Shown here: piece after piece, positions 23,671 through 32,150 of the stretch | Layout: every line of letters starts with the position of its first letter | Position numbering within the stretch: the first letter of the stretch is position 1 | NCBI GenBank assembly: GCA_025937895.1 | Contig: JAICQL010000075.1 | Span: forward strand, 1-32,532 | Length of the DNA: 32,532 nt | Direction: 5' to 3' | DNA from: Polyangiaceae bacterium | GTDB lineage: Bacteria > Myxococcota_A > Polyangia > Polyangiales > Polyangiaceae | Translations under genes and position numbers: made by a program | The notes under the pieces: model-generated | Told to the model about the DNA's origin: nothing | Seen by the model: the letters and a program-made list of their open reading frames with translations, nothing else | The model's database searches: none

Positions 23671-26600
23671 TCAGGGATTGACGATCACGAACTCGACCCG
23701 GCGGTTCTTGGCGCGCCCGACCGCCGTGTCGGTGCTCTCGATTGGCTCCGACTCACCCTTGCCGATGGAGCGCAGGCGCTTGGCCATGCGGGTCGGGTCC
23801 TTGCTCTGGCGGATCAGGTAGTAGCGCACCGCGCGGGCGCGCTCCCTCGACAGCTGGAGGTTCTTGGCACGCGGGCCCCAGGCGTCGGTATGCCCGACGA
23901 TCTGCACCTTCAGGCTGGGGTTGGCGTCCAGGATGTCCACCACCTGGTTGAGCAGCTCGCGGCTGGCGTCGGCCAGGTTGGCCGTGTATTCGCCGAACTG
24001 CACCGGCTCGGAGATCGCGATCAGGCCGGCGTCGATGCGCGCCAGGCACTCGCCGCTGGGCGTGGGCCGCGCGCCATCGGGGCACAGCTTGGCCATCACC
24101 TCGGGGCAGCCGTCGGCGTCCTCCCCTGGCTCGTCCTCCGCCTCGAAGGGGCACTTGTCGTCCGCGTCGAGCAGACCATCCGCGTCGTTGTCCGGCTCGG
24201 GGCAGCCATCCGCGTCCTTGAAGCCATCGCGGTCTTCCGGCTCGTTGGGGCAGCCGTCTTCTTCGTCGGGCAGACCATCCTGATCGTTGTCCGGATCGGG
24301 GCAGCCATCCTCGTCCTCGAAGCCGTCCTTGTCCTCCGGCTGGTACATGCACTTGTCGGGACGATCGAGGACGCCGTCGCCATCGGCGTCGGGCGGCGGG
24401 CAGCCCGGCGGCATCGAGCCGTCCAGGCGCGGAAAGCAGGTGACCTTGTTGTCCGCTGGCTCCGGAGGCGGCGCGGCTGCCAGGGATGCGGCGTAGCCCA
24501 CGGCCAGGAACACGCGGTAGCCGGACTGACCGATGCCGCTCATCAGGCCCGCGCCCGCGCCCGTGCTCACGCTGAAGCGCTCATCCAGGCGATGACGGGC
24601 GCCCACCAGCACCTCGCCGCGCGTCTCGGTGCCGCGGCCCGGCTGCGCCAGGGGCGTTCCACCCTGAAACTCGGCGCCAAAGTCCCAGCCCGAGAGCAGA
24701 TCTGGATAGAGCGCTGCCAGCCCGTACGAGAGCTCGTTGCCGTCGCGCAGGTTGAAGATGCGCTGCTCCTCCTTGAACAGTGCACCCACGGAGCTGGACA
24801 GCACGATCGGCCCCGCCTTCAGCTCGGCGAGCGCGCGCGGCTCCACGCCCGGGCCGTCGTAGCCCATGTACGCGGGAGCATCCCACAGCGGCAAGGTGAC
24901 CGCCGCCTCCAGGCCCAGGGCAAAGGGGCTGTGCGGATCGCCCAGCAGCACCGCGCGCGGCACGATGGTCGGGTTGCCGAAGCCCGAGGAGGTGGCCGTG
25001 CCCAGGTCCTGACCGGGCAGCTCGGCGCGCTGGTGCAACACCACCGGCGCCATCAGCGAGATCTGGAAGCGATCCAGCAGGCCCAGCGCCACGCCCAGCT
25101 CGGCTTGCTGGCGATTGGCGACCAGCTTGCGCAGGGTGTCGCCCGTCTCGCGGTCCGCCACCACCGCCGGTCCGGTGAGATAGCTGATGGAGGCGGCGCC
25201 GCGCAGGCCCAGGTGCGGCAGCACTCGCGGGCGGCTCACTCCCAGGAGCTCGAAGCCCCCGGGATTGATGCGGTGCGGGTTCGCGTCGATGTTGGTATTG
25301 CGCGCGTTGGCGATCTGATCGGCCGTCTGCGCGTGCGCGGGCACGGCACTGGCCGCCACCAGCCCCAGCCCCAGCGCACCCACGCGCGAGGCGCTGCGAG
25401 CACGCCGTGCCAGCGCTGCCAGCAGCGCCGCAGCGCCGAGCCAGCCGAGCGGCGCGCCACCCCTGCCGGTATCGCCCTTCCCCGCGCCCGACACCGCGCA
25501 GCCGGAGCCGCGGATCTCGCCGTTGGCCTCCAGCAGCCAGCGCGGATCGAGCCCTGGCTCCGGCTCCGGCACGCCATCGCCGCCGTCGTTGGGCACCAGC
25601 GGCGGGATCACCGGCGGATCATCGCCGGGACTGGTGATGTCATCGCGTGGATCGTTGGGATCGGTGCCGTCCATCTTAACCTCGCGGCCGTCGCTGACAC
25701 CCCCGTCATCGGTGTCGCGATCGGTCGGATTGGTCTCGCCCGCGTCAAAGCGGCCATCGAGATTCACGTCTTCTTCCCCGTCTTCGAGCCCGTCGCCGTC
25801 GGTGTCGCGCGACAGCGGATCGGTGCGCGAGGTCGGATCCGCGTCCCCGTCCACACCGCGCTCGCGGCCATCGGAGAGTCCGTCGCCATCGCTGTCCTTC
25901 AGCAGCGGATCGGTGCCCAGCCGGAACACCTCCGAGCCGTCGTCCAGACCATCGCCGTCGGTGTCCGCCAGGCGCGGCTCCGTCTCGCCCGCGCTCACCA
26001 GACCATCGCGGTTCGCGTCTTCCACCCCGTCGCGCAGGCCATCGCCGTCGCTGTCGCGAGAGGTGGGGTCGGTCTCCAGCCCCGCTGCCGGGCGCCCGTC
26101 GAGATCGCTGTCCTCCATGCCATCCGGGAGGCCATCGCCGTCCGTGTCTGCGGACGTGGGATCGGTCTGCCCGTTGGCGTAAGCGCTCTGCGCCTCCAGC
26201 CCATCGCTCAGCCCATCGTCATCCGTGTCGGGATCGCAGGGGTTGCTGGGCCGCGGCTGTAGCACCAGGTTGAGGCGCACGCGCAGGTCGAACTCGGCCA
26301 GGTTGCTCAGACCGTCGCCGTCGAAGTCGGCAGCGCCGTCGTTGCTGGTGGGGTCGAACGCGGTGCCGCAGGTACCAGTGCCGTTCTGGGCCACCTCCCA
26401 GCCGTCGCTCAGGCCGTCGCCATCGGTGTCGAACAGGTTGGGGTCGGTCTCGCTCGGCTGGCGCAGGCCGTCGTGGTTCTGATCTTCGGCGCCGTCGAGC
26501 AAGGTGTCGCCGTCGGTGTCGGCCTCGAGCGGGTTGGTGGTGGTGAGCGGGTCGGTGTCCGCCACGAACACGCCCGGATCGGTGGCGTCGGGATCGAGCG

Positions 26601-27888
26601 CGCTGCTCTGCGGAGCACTCAGGCCTCGCTCGAGTCCATCGAGCAGGCCGTCTCCGTCGGTGTCGGCGCGCAATGGGTGGCTGGCGAAGACCAGCCGGCC
26701 GTTGACCTCCACGCTCTCGTTGCCATCGAGCAAGCCGTCGTCGTCGCTGTCCGCGTCAAAGGGGCTGGTCTGCACACCGTCGCGCAGCGGGAACACCTCT
26801 TCGCCGTCGTTCAGGCCATCGCCATCGCTGTCAGCCAGCGCGGGATCGGTGAGCGAGACGTTCGTCTCGTAGTTGTCGGACAGGCCGTCGCCGTCGCTGT
26901 CGAGCAGCGCGTCGCCGCCCGTGGCGGGGTTGGTGCCGTCCGACACCTCCACCCCGTCCAGCACGCCGTCCCCGTCCGAGTCGGGGTCGCAGGGGTTGCT
27001 GCCGGCTGCCAGCTCGGCGCCGTCGTTCATGCCGTCGCCATCCGAGTCGGCGCGCGAGGGCCTCAGGCACAGGTGCTCGTCGATGCTCAGCTCGTATTCG
27101 TTGCCATCGCTGAGGCCATCGCCGTCGCTGTCGTCGCGGAAGGGATCGGTCTCGAACAGCTTCTCCAGCCCATCGGAGAGGCCGTCCCCGTCGGTGTCGG
27201 GGTTGGTCGGGTCCGTCTCCTCGCCCAGCTCGGGTTCGAAGATGCCGTTCTCGTTGGCGTCGCCGCGATAGCGGCCGTCGCCGTTGGCGTCTTCTTCGCC
27301 ATCGTCCAGCAGGTCACCGTCCGAGTCCACGCTGAACGGGTTCGTGCCGATCTCCAGCTCGCGCTGGTTGGTCAGACCGTCACCGTCCGAATCGAGCAGA
27401 TCGTCCTCGGCGACGAGCGGATTGGTGGCATCGAGCACCACCTCCTCGCCATCGTCACGACCGCCGCCGTCCGTGTCGCGACGGCGCGGATTGGTGCGGT
27501 GCACCTGCGTCTCCGCATAGTCGGAGAGCCCGTCGCTGTCGCTGTCCGCCAGCGTGGGTGAGGTGCGCAGATCGCGCTCGCGCCCATCCGAGAGCCCGTC
27601 CCCGTCGGTGTCGAAGCGAGTTGGATCGGAGCCCAGCGCGTGCTCCTCCCCGTTGCTCAGGCCATCGCCGTCGGGGTCAGGTGCCGGCAGCGCCTTCAGG
27701 TTGCCGAAGTAGAGCAGCTCCCAGCTGTCCTCCAGGCCATCGGCGTCGCTGTCTGCCGCCCACACGGCAGGCGCCGACAGGCTCAGCAACAGAGCGACAC
27801 GACAGGCCACCCGAAGCGCGCCCGTGCGCCTGCGAATTGCCCTCCAGTTGCCACTCCGCGCGTGACTCGAGTCGCCGGTACCCACCAT
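23671..27888 (-). CDS. Thrombospondin type-3 repeat protein fused to an OmpA-family outer membrane protein
   Basis: 1405 residues from the ATG at 27888. Signal peptide to about residue 45 (LLLSLSAPAVWA|ADSD). Residues ~46-770 hold about 25 D-x-D-G-D-G-L-x-D-G-x-E calcium-binding motifs, plus EF-hand-like DANRDG/DVNLDG spacers. Around residues 795-831 is a MYXO-CTERM-like segment: Cys797, then a Gly-rich stretch, a hydrophobic helix (PLGWLGAAALLAALA) and RRAR. Directly after it, residues 836-853 look like a second signal peptide ending AHA|Q. Residues ~854-1150 resemble an outer membrane beta-barrel-like region. A second TSP3 block with DGCP/DKCP motifs covers ~1159-1262, and an OmpA peptidoglycan-binding domain covers ~1295-1405 (QIVGHTDAWG, LSRERARAVRYYL, GRAKNRRVEFVI). 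No stop codon separates the two halves. Confidence 0.85.
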   Translation of the reverse strand: MVGTGDSSHARSGNWRAIRRRTGALRVACRVALLLSLSAPAVWAADSDADGLEDSWELLYFGNLKALPAPDPDGDGLSNGEEHALGSDPTRFDTDGDGLSDGRERDLRTSPTLADSDSDGLSDYAETQVHRTNPRRRDTDGGGRDDGEEVVLDATNPLVAEDDLLDSDGDGLTNQRELEIGTNPFSVDSDGDLLDDGEEDANGDGRYRGDANENGIFEPELGEETDPTNPDTDGDGLSDGLEKLFETDPFRDDSDGDGLSDGNEYELSIDEHLCLRPSRADSDGDGMNDGAELAAGSNPCDPDSDGDGVLDGVEVSDGTNPATGGDALLDSDGDGLSDNYETNVSLTDPALADSDGDGLNDGEEVFPLRDGVQTSPFDADSDDDGLLDGNESVEVNGRLVFASHPLRADTDGDGLLDGLERGLSAPQSSALDPDATDPGVFVADTDPLTTTNPLEADTDGDTLLDGAEDQNHDGLRQPSETDPNLFDTDGDGLSDGWEVAQNGTGTCGTAFDPTSNDGAADFDGDGLSNLAEFDLRVRLNLVLQPRPSNPCDPDTDDDGLSDGLEAQSAYANGQTDPTSADTDGDGLPDGMEDSDLDGRPAAGLETDPTSRDSDGDGLRDGVEDANRDGLVSAGETEPRLADTDGDGLDDGSEVFRLGTDPLLKDSDGDGLSDGRERGVDGDADPTSRTDPLSRDTDGDGLEDGEEDVNLDGRFDAGETNPTDRDTDDGGVSDGREVKMDGTDPNDPRDDITSPGDDPPVIPPLVPNDGGDGVPEPEPGLDPRWLLEANGEIRGSGCAVSGAGKGDTGRGGAPLGWLGAAALLAALARRARSASRVGALGLGLVAASAVPAHAQTADQIANARNTNIDANPHRINPGGFELLGVSRPRVLPHLGLRGAASISYLTGPAVVADRETGDTLRKLVANRQQAELGVALGLLDRFQISLMAPVVLHQRAELPGQDLGTATSSGFGNPTIVPRAVLLGDPHSPFALGLEAAVTLPLWDAPAYMGYDGPGVEPRALAELKAGPIVLSSSVGALFKEEQRIFNLRDGNELSYGLAALYPDLLSGWDFGAEFQGGTPLAQPGRGTETRGEVLVGARHRLDERFSVSTGAGAGLMSGIGQSGYRVFLAVGYAASLAAAPPPEPADNKVTCFPRLDGSMPPGCPPPDADGDGVLDRPDKCMYQPEDKDGFEDEDGCPDPDNDQDGLPDEEDGCPNEPEDRDGFKDADGCPEPDNDADGLLDADDKCPFEAEDEPGEDADGCPEVMAKLCPDGARPTPSGECLARIDAGLIAISEPVQFGEYTANLADASRELLNQVVDILDANPSLKVQIVGHTDAWGPRAKNLQLSRERARAVRYYLIRQSKDPTRMAKRLRSIGKGESEPIESTDTAVGRAKNRRVEFVIVNP
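25580..27753 (-). repeat. Array of ~25 thrombospondin type-3 (Ca-binding Asp-rich) repeats
   Basis: On the minus strand the motif D[ST]DGDG[LM]xDGxE recurs about every 20-40 codons, for example DTDGDGLSDGRE, DSDGDGMNDGAE and DTDGDGLEDGEE. Some are degenerate (DTDGGGRDDGEE, DTDDGGVSDGRE). The DNA repeats GCCATCGCCGTCGGTGTC-like words. This periodicity also makes long spurious antisense frames. Confidence 0.85.
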
Positions 27889-27982
27889 CCCCTGTCTCTT
27901 GTCAATTCCCCCGGAACAGGGAAGACAACGACTCGAAGGCCCTCAGGGTTAAGCAAAGCTTGGGCCGGCAGCCTCACGACAG

Positions 27983-28014
27983 AGCCGTTGGCGCAGACGC
28001 TGCGCCAACCGGCT
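27983..28014 (-). terminator. Candidate terminator hairpin downstream of the lipoprotein gene at 28068
   Basis: AGCCGTTGGCGCAG (27983-27996) pairs with CTGCGCCAACCGGCT (28000-28014), 14 bp with one bulged C and a 3-nt loop. It lies 53 bp past the lipoprotein stop and 94 bp upstream of the next minus-strand start (27888). No U-tract follows. Confidence 0.55.
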
Positions 28015-28067
28015 ACGGGCGGCGATGTACGCCAGGCAGCGCTGCGCGACGACCTCGCGCTCGGCGC

Positions 28068-29123
28068 TCAGCGTGCGGCCGCGGCGTCGTCACCGTGCAA
28101 GGTGGAACACCCGAGCACGAAGCCATCGAGCCAGAAGCCGGAGTGGAGCAAGAGCTGGGAGAGCACGCTGCCGCCCTCACACGCCGAGCGATACTGCGCG
28201 CTGCCGCTGGCGGCGAAGCTGTCCGGGCGCGAGATGAGCAGGTGGCCCTCTGCCTGCGCCACCACCTCGCTCGTGTCGGGAGCGAGCGCGAGCGGAGCAC
28301 ACTCCAGCACCAGGCTGCGCAGGATGGCGGTGACGCTGCCGTCCGCCGCTGGCGGCTCGTATTCGCCGGACAGGCCGACGAGCGCCGGCGCGATGGCGGG
28401 GCACAACGTCTCCGGCTGCGGCACCCAGAGCAAGCGCTCATCCGGCACCTCCCAGCTGGGTGGACCGAGCATCGGCTCCGCCGCGTCCCAGCTCAACAGC
28501 GCGTCGTCGCGGGTGAGCGCGATGCGCGCGCCGGCACCCGGCAGCCCTGCACCGGGCAGCCCTGCATTCGGCGGCCCTGCACCCGCCAGCACGGCAGCGC
28601 TGGCGCAGATTGGCTCGATGAAGACCAGCCGCTGCCCGAAGTTGTCCGTGTTGGGATTCGCCGTCGTCCTCACCCCCATCACGATACCGCCCTGACAGGT
28701 GCCGAGGCGCGGCCCGCCCCCTTCGAAGCCCACCAGCGCGAGCGGCGAGGGCGGCTCGACCTGAACCGGTATCACCAAGGGCTCGCTCGGATCTGCAGAC
28801 CCCGGGTCCAGCGGCCCCGCATCTCCATTCGCGCTCGCACCCGAGTCGGGACCCGGCACGAGCGGCGGCAGCTGCGGCTGCTCTCCCGTGCCGGGACTGA
28901 CAGGGCCTGGCGAGGAGCCGGGCAAGACCACTCCGAGCCCGGGCTGCAGGCCCCCGACCGAGCTGGGCGGCGGCTGCTCCGGCGCGGCTTCACTCAGCTC
29001 CACTCCACCCAGCAGCCCCTGACACGCGCTGCCCAGCAGCCCGGCGGCGAGCGCGCAGGCCAGCGCCCGCTGCGCTCTCCAGCTCTCGCGGCTACTGACG
29101 TGGGTCGGCGCGGAGGCAGGCAT
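28068..29123 (-). CDS. Lipoprotein of unknown function, Pro/Gly-rich
   Basis: 351 residues. The ATG at 29123, with GAGG about 9 nt upstream, gives a signal peptide ending in GSAC (Cys34); an ATG at 29150 is an alternative. A Pro/Gly/Ser-rich linker occupies ~45-135. The C-terminal region contains two segments of similar pattern, GTCQGGIVMGVRTTANP...RLVFIEPICA and ACEGGSVLSQLLLHSGFWLDG...GC. Each has paired cysteines around a predicted beta-hairpin, loosely reminiscent of jacalin/VMO-like lectin repeats, but I cannot name a family. A GLPGA repeat is encoded by 15-bp direct repeats near 28531-28590. It lies 73 bp downstream of the PQQ-type dehydrogenase stop on the same strand. Probably attached to the outer membrane. 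Confidence 0.75.
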   Translation of the reverse strand: MPASAPTHVSSRESWRAQRALACALAAGLLGSACQGLLGGVELSEAAPEQPPPSSVGGLQPGLGVVLPGSSPGPVSPGTGEQPQLPPLVPGPDSGASANGDAGPLDPGSADPSEPLVIPVQVEPPSPLALVGFEGGGPRLGTCQGGIVMGVRTTANPNTDNFGQRLVFIEPICASAAVLAGAGPPNAGLPGAGLPGAGARIALTRDDALLSWDAAEPMLGPPSWEVPDERLLWVPQPETLCPAIAPALVGLSGEYEPPAADGSVTAILRSLVLECAPLALAPDTSEVVAQAEGHLLISRPDSFAASGSAQYRSACEGGSVLSQLLLHSGFWLDGFVLGCSTLHGDDAAAAR

Positions 29124-29196
29124 CAGACGAACCTCGAAGGCCGTGTCCATGCCTTTGTTCCCCCGAGCTGGCAAGCTCCGGCCTGCGATCACCCGG

Positions 29197-30459
29197 TCAA
29201 TGCGCCGGCCCGCTGCTCCCAGCCGCACTCGGCACCAGCTTCAGCAGCTCCCCGTCGCGCTCGTCGGTCAGCAGATAAATCGCGCCATCCGGGCCTTGCC
29301 GCACGTCGCGAAAGCGCGCGCGCCCGGCCAGGAGGCGCTCCTCACCCACCACCCGCGTGCCCTCGAGGGTCAGCCGCGCCACGTGCTTTCCGGCGAGGCC
29401 GCCCACGAACAAGCTGCCCTTCCACGCCGGAAAACTATCGCCCGTGTAGAACAGCATGCCGGACGGCGCGATCACGGGATCCCAGTAGTACAGCGGCTGC
29501 TCCATACCCGGCGCGGCCGTCTTGCCCTCGCCGATGGGCCCGCCCGAGTACTCGATGCCGTAGCTGATCGTGGGCCAGCCGTAGTCCTTGCCCGGCTCGA
29601 TCGCGTTGATCTCGTCGCCGCCGCGCGCGCCGTGCTCCACGATCCAGAGCTGGCCCGTCACCGGATGCAGCGCGGCGGCTTGCACGTTGCGGTGCCCGTA
29701 GCTGTAGATCTCCGGCAGCGCGCCCGCGCGCCCGACGAAGGGGTTGTCCGCCGGCACCTTGCCGTCGGGCTCGATGCGAATGAGCTTGCCGAAGGCGCTG
29801 TCCAGCCGCTGTGCCTGCCTGCGCCCTGCGAGCTCGGAGCGCTCACCCGTGGTGATGAACAGCTTGCCGTCGCGCGCAAAGACCAGGCGCGAGCCGAAGT
29901 GCTTGTTCGAGTCGAACGTCGGCATCATGCGCCAGAGCACACTCAACCCCTCGAGCCGCGCGCCCTGCCCCGCCGCGGCCGCGGGCACCAGGCGCGCACG
30001 CGCCACCGCCGTGCCATTGCCGCCCTCGCGCGGCTCCGAATACGAGAGATACACCAGGCCGTTGCTGGCAAACGCCGGATCGAGCGCCACGTCGAGCAAG
30101 CCACCCTGCCCGTCCGCGTCCACCCTGGGCACACCTGCCACCGGCTCGGACTTGCTGCCATCGGAGCCGAGCACGCGCAGCTGCCCAGAGCGCTCGGTGA
30201 CCAGCATCTGCCCGTCTGGCAAGAACGCGAGCGCCCAGGGATGGTCCAGCCCGCCCGCCACCCGCTGCGCCTCGAACGCCACTCCCTCGGTGCGATACGG
30301 CGCACGCGTCTGACCGGCGAACGCCGGCTTCTGGCCGCTGCCCTCCGGCCCCTGCAGCTCGAGCGGCTTGCCCGGGACCTGATTGCCCGGGTTGGCGGTA
30401 TTGGCGCGGCAGGCGCTCAGCAGCAGCGCCGCGCCAGTAACGAGCAGTGACATTCGCAT
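29197..30459 (-). CDS. PQQ-dependent aldose sugar dehydrogenase (lipoprotein)
   Basis: 420 residues. The ATG at 30459 (or the in-frame ATG at 30453) gives a lipoprotein signal, LLVTGAALLLSAC with Cys17 from the first ATG. The six-bladed beta-propeller of the soluble glucose dehydrogenase/Asd (YliI-type) family is evident: GLDHPWALAFLPDGQMLVTER, GGLLDVALDPAF, KHFGSRLVFARDGKLFITTGER, YSYGHRNVQAAALHP, WIVEHGARGGDEIN, YGWPTISYG and PSGMLFYTGDSFPAWKGSLF. These enzymes use pyrroloquinoline quinone to oxidise aldoses to lactones in the periplasm. No PQQ biosynthesis genes are visible here. It is downstream of the Old Yellow Enzyme gene on the same strand (187 bp gap). Confidence 0.88.
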   Translation of the reverse strand: MRMSLLVTGAALLLSACRANTANPGNQVPGKPLELQGPEGSGQKPAFAGQTRAPYRTEGVAFEAQRVAGGLDHPWALAFLPDGQMLVTERSGQLRVLGSDGSKSEPVAGVPRVDADGQGGLLDVALDPAFASNGLVYLSYSEPREGGNGTAVARARLVPAAAAGQGARLEGLSVLWRMMPTFDSNKHFGSRLVFARDGKLFITTGERSELAGRRQAQRLDSAFGKLIRIEPDGKVPADNPFVGRAGALPEIYSYGHRNVQAAALHPVTGQLWIVEHGARGGDEINAIEPGKDYGWPTISYGIEYSGGPIGEGKTAAPGMEQPLYYWDPVIAPSGMLFYTGDSFPAWKGSLFVGGLAGKHVARLTLEGTRVVGEERLLAGRARFRDVRQGPDGAIYLLTDERDGELLKLVPSAAGSSGPAH

Positions 30460-30589
30460 GTTGCGAGTTGTGCTCGTCCCGGTGCGGGCGTGCCAGCTGG
30501 AACGCGCCACAGTGGCGCGGCACCACGCCGGCGCGGAGCCGTGTAGCCGCGGGCGGCCGCGCCGCGAGACGGATCGGCTCGCTGGCTTC

Positions 30590-30624
30590 GGCACTGCTCG
30601 ACGGCACTGCTCGACGGCACTGCT
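30590..30624. repeat. 13-bp tandem repeat, 2.7 copies, intergenic
   Basis: GGCACTGCTCGAC occurs perfectly at 30590-30602 and 30603-30615, then partly (GGCACTGCT) at 30616-30624. It lies in the 187-bp gap between the Old Yellow Enzyme stop (30647) and the PQQ dehydrogenase start (30459). Probably slippage-derived; no known function. Confidence 0.9.
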
Positions 30625-30646
30625 GAAGCGCGGCGCTGGGCACGGC

Positions 30647-31774
30647 TCAGGCGCTGCTGCTCTCGAACGCGGGCAGCCGGGCGCTGGCCTGCTCCAGGGT
30701 TGGATAGTCGGTGTAGCCACGCGCGTCACCGCCGTAGAACGTGGCGCGCACCGGCGTGTTCAAGGTTGCCCCCAGACGGAAGCGCGCCGGCAGATCCGGG
30801 TTCGCCAGGAAGGGCACGCCAAAGGCGACCAGATCCGCCTCGCCCTGCTCGATGGCGGCCGCGGCGCGCTCCGGGGTGAAGCCGCCATTGATGATCAGCG
30901 GCCCCGAGAAGCGCCGGCGCAGCTCAGGCGCCAGGCGCGGCACGGAGTCATCCGCAACGCCGGTGGCGATCGGGTCGACCAGGTGCAGATAGGCGAGCCC
31001 GAGGGCGTTGAGCGCGTCCACCGCGTAGCCGAAGGTGGCGGCGCGATCGCTGTCCTTGATGTCGTTGAAGGTGCCGCGCGGAGACAGCCGCACGCCCACG
31101 CGCTCCGGGCTCCAGGCGGCGCTCACCGCGCGCGTCACCTCCAGCAGGAAGCGCGCCCGGTTCTCCAGCGAGCCCCCGTAACGATCGCTGCGCTGATTGC
31201 TGCCATCCGTCAAGAACTGCTCGATCAAGTAGCCGTTCGCGCCGTGCACCTCCACCCCATCGAAGCCGGCCTCGCGCGCTCGCTCCGCCGCTTTCGCGTA
31301 CTGGCTCACGATCTCGCCGATCTCCCGCTCCTCCAGCGCACGCGGCGTGACAAACGGCTTCGGCCCCTCCAGGGTCATTGCGTTACCGCTGGGCGCGATC
31401 GCCGACGGCGCCACCGGCAGCGCCCCGTCCGGCTGCAGCGACGGGTGCGAGATCCGCCCCACGTGCCACAGCTGCAAGAAGATGCGACCACCCCGCTCGT
31501 GTACCGCGCGCGTCACCCCACGCCAGCCCTCCACCTGCTCCGCGCTGTGGATGCCCGGAGTGCCCGGATAGCCCAGCCCCTGCGGCGAGATCTGCGTCGC
31601 CTCGCTGACGATCAACGCCGCCGACGCCCGCTGCGCGTAGTGCTCCGCGATCAGCGCCGTCGGCACGTTACCCGCGCCAGCGCGATTGCGCGTCATCGGC
31701 GCCATCACGATACGGTGCGGCAACTGCAGCGCAGACAGGGAGAATGGCGTGAAGAGACGGGAGGTGTCGCTCAT
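30647..31774 (-). CDS. Old Yellow Enzyme family NADH:flavin oxidoreductase (NemA/XenB-like ene reductase)
   Basis: 375 residues from the ATG at 31774, preceded by GAAGGAAG with good spacing. The FMN-binding TIM barrel is complete: MAPMTRNRA (24-32), LIVSEATQIS (54-63), LQLWHVGRISH (100-110), HGANGYLIEQFL (177-188; His177 and Asn180 are the substrate-binding pair) and SDRYGGSLENR. Such enzymes reduce alpha,beta-unsaturated carbonyls, nitroesters and quinones with NAD(P)H. In E. coli, NemA is controlled by the TetR-family NemR for defence against reactive electrophiles; a palindromic operator-like site lies upstream here too, but no regulator gene is in the window. Confidence 0.93.
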   Translation of the reverse strand: MSDTSRLFTPFSLSALQLPHRIVMAPMTRNRAGAGNVPTALIAEHYAQRASAALIVSEATQISPQGLGYPGTPGIHSAEQVEGWRGVTRAVHERGGRIFLQLWHVGRISHPSLQPDGALPVAPSAIAPSGNAMTLEGPKPFVTPRALEEREIGEIVSQYAKAAERAREAGFDGVEVHGANGYLIEQFLTDGSNQRSDRYGGSLENRARFLLEVTRAVSAAWSPERVGVRLSPRGTFNDIKDSDRAATFGYAVDALNALGLAYLHLVDPIATGVADDSVPRLAPELRRRFSGPLIINGGFTPERAAAAIEQGEADLVAFGVPFLANPDLPARFRLGATLNTPVRATFYGGDARGYTDYPTLEQASARLPAFESSSA

Positions 31775-31810
31775 GATGACTTCCTTCAGATGGTCTGATG
31801 TCTTCTTTGA

Positions 31811-31839
31811 TAGATAGACACTGGTCTAATTGAACGCAA
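31811..31839 (-). promoter_or_regulatory. Candidate promoter of the Old Yellow Enzyme gene
   Basis: On the minus strand TTGCGT (31839-31834) is followed by a 17-nt spacer and TATCTA (31816-31811). Both boxes match the sigma-70 consensus at only three of six positions, but spacing is ideal and the palindromic site at 31815-31828 overlaps the spacer and -10 box. Confidence 0.35.
31815..31828. promoter_or_regulatory. Operator-like palindrome upstream of the Old Yellow Enzyme gene
   Basis: TAGAC (31815-31819) and GTCTA (31824-31828) form an inverted repeat around ACTG, 40 bp before the start codon. Its AT-rich composition contrasts with its surroundings. The layout fits a TetR-family repressor site, as known for NemR and nemA in E. 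coli; the actual binding protein is unknown. Confidence 0.45.
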
Positions 31840-32150
31840 GCCCACGACAGACGCAAAATGCCCAGGCGTCACACCGGGCGGCCAGACGCCGCGTCGTGAA
31901 CCGACTGACGTGTCTCTCATGGTGGACAGGGCAGGGGCAGGGCTCGGGGTAGAGCTTGGGCCAGGGCGAGAGCGTGGGTGGGGGCCGCGCCACTGCCAAG
32001 CGCTTGCGCCAGTTCCCGGCGTCCACCGGCTGAGCTGAGCGGAGAGCCGTGCGACGCCCGTCGGCGTTGAGGCGTCGATGGGGCTGTGGCTCGGGTCTCC
32101 TCATTGTCGGTGGGGCCCTCGCGCAGAGGGTCACTCACAGGGAGTCCATC

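Larger units (their letters stand above)
31775..32150. other. Intergenic region, 376 bp, between divergent genes, with G-run cluster
   Basis: No recognisable gene. The left 65 bp are unusually AT-rich and carry the Old Yellow Enzyme control region. At 31929-31984 the plus strand has eight runs of three or more G; four of them within 31929-31949 (GGG-CA-GGGG-CA-GGG-CTC-GGGG) satisfy the canonical G-quadruplex pattern. The right end should hold the promoter of the four-helix-bundle gene. Confidence 0.5.

Noticed and set aside
23410..26262. Plus-strand 950-codon open frame
   Set aside because: It lies antisense to the TSP3/OmpA and AlkB genes. Its Val/Ala/Gly/Arg-rich repeats are the mirror of Asp-Gly-Asp codons. 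No domain, and the minus-strand proteins are clearly recognisable.
25580..27753. Repeat array as CRISPR or satellite DNA
   Set aside because: Repeat spacing is irregular, in frame, and fully explained by calcium-binding TSP3 motifs of the encoded protein.
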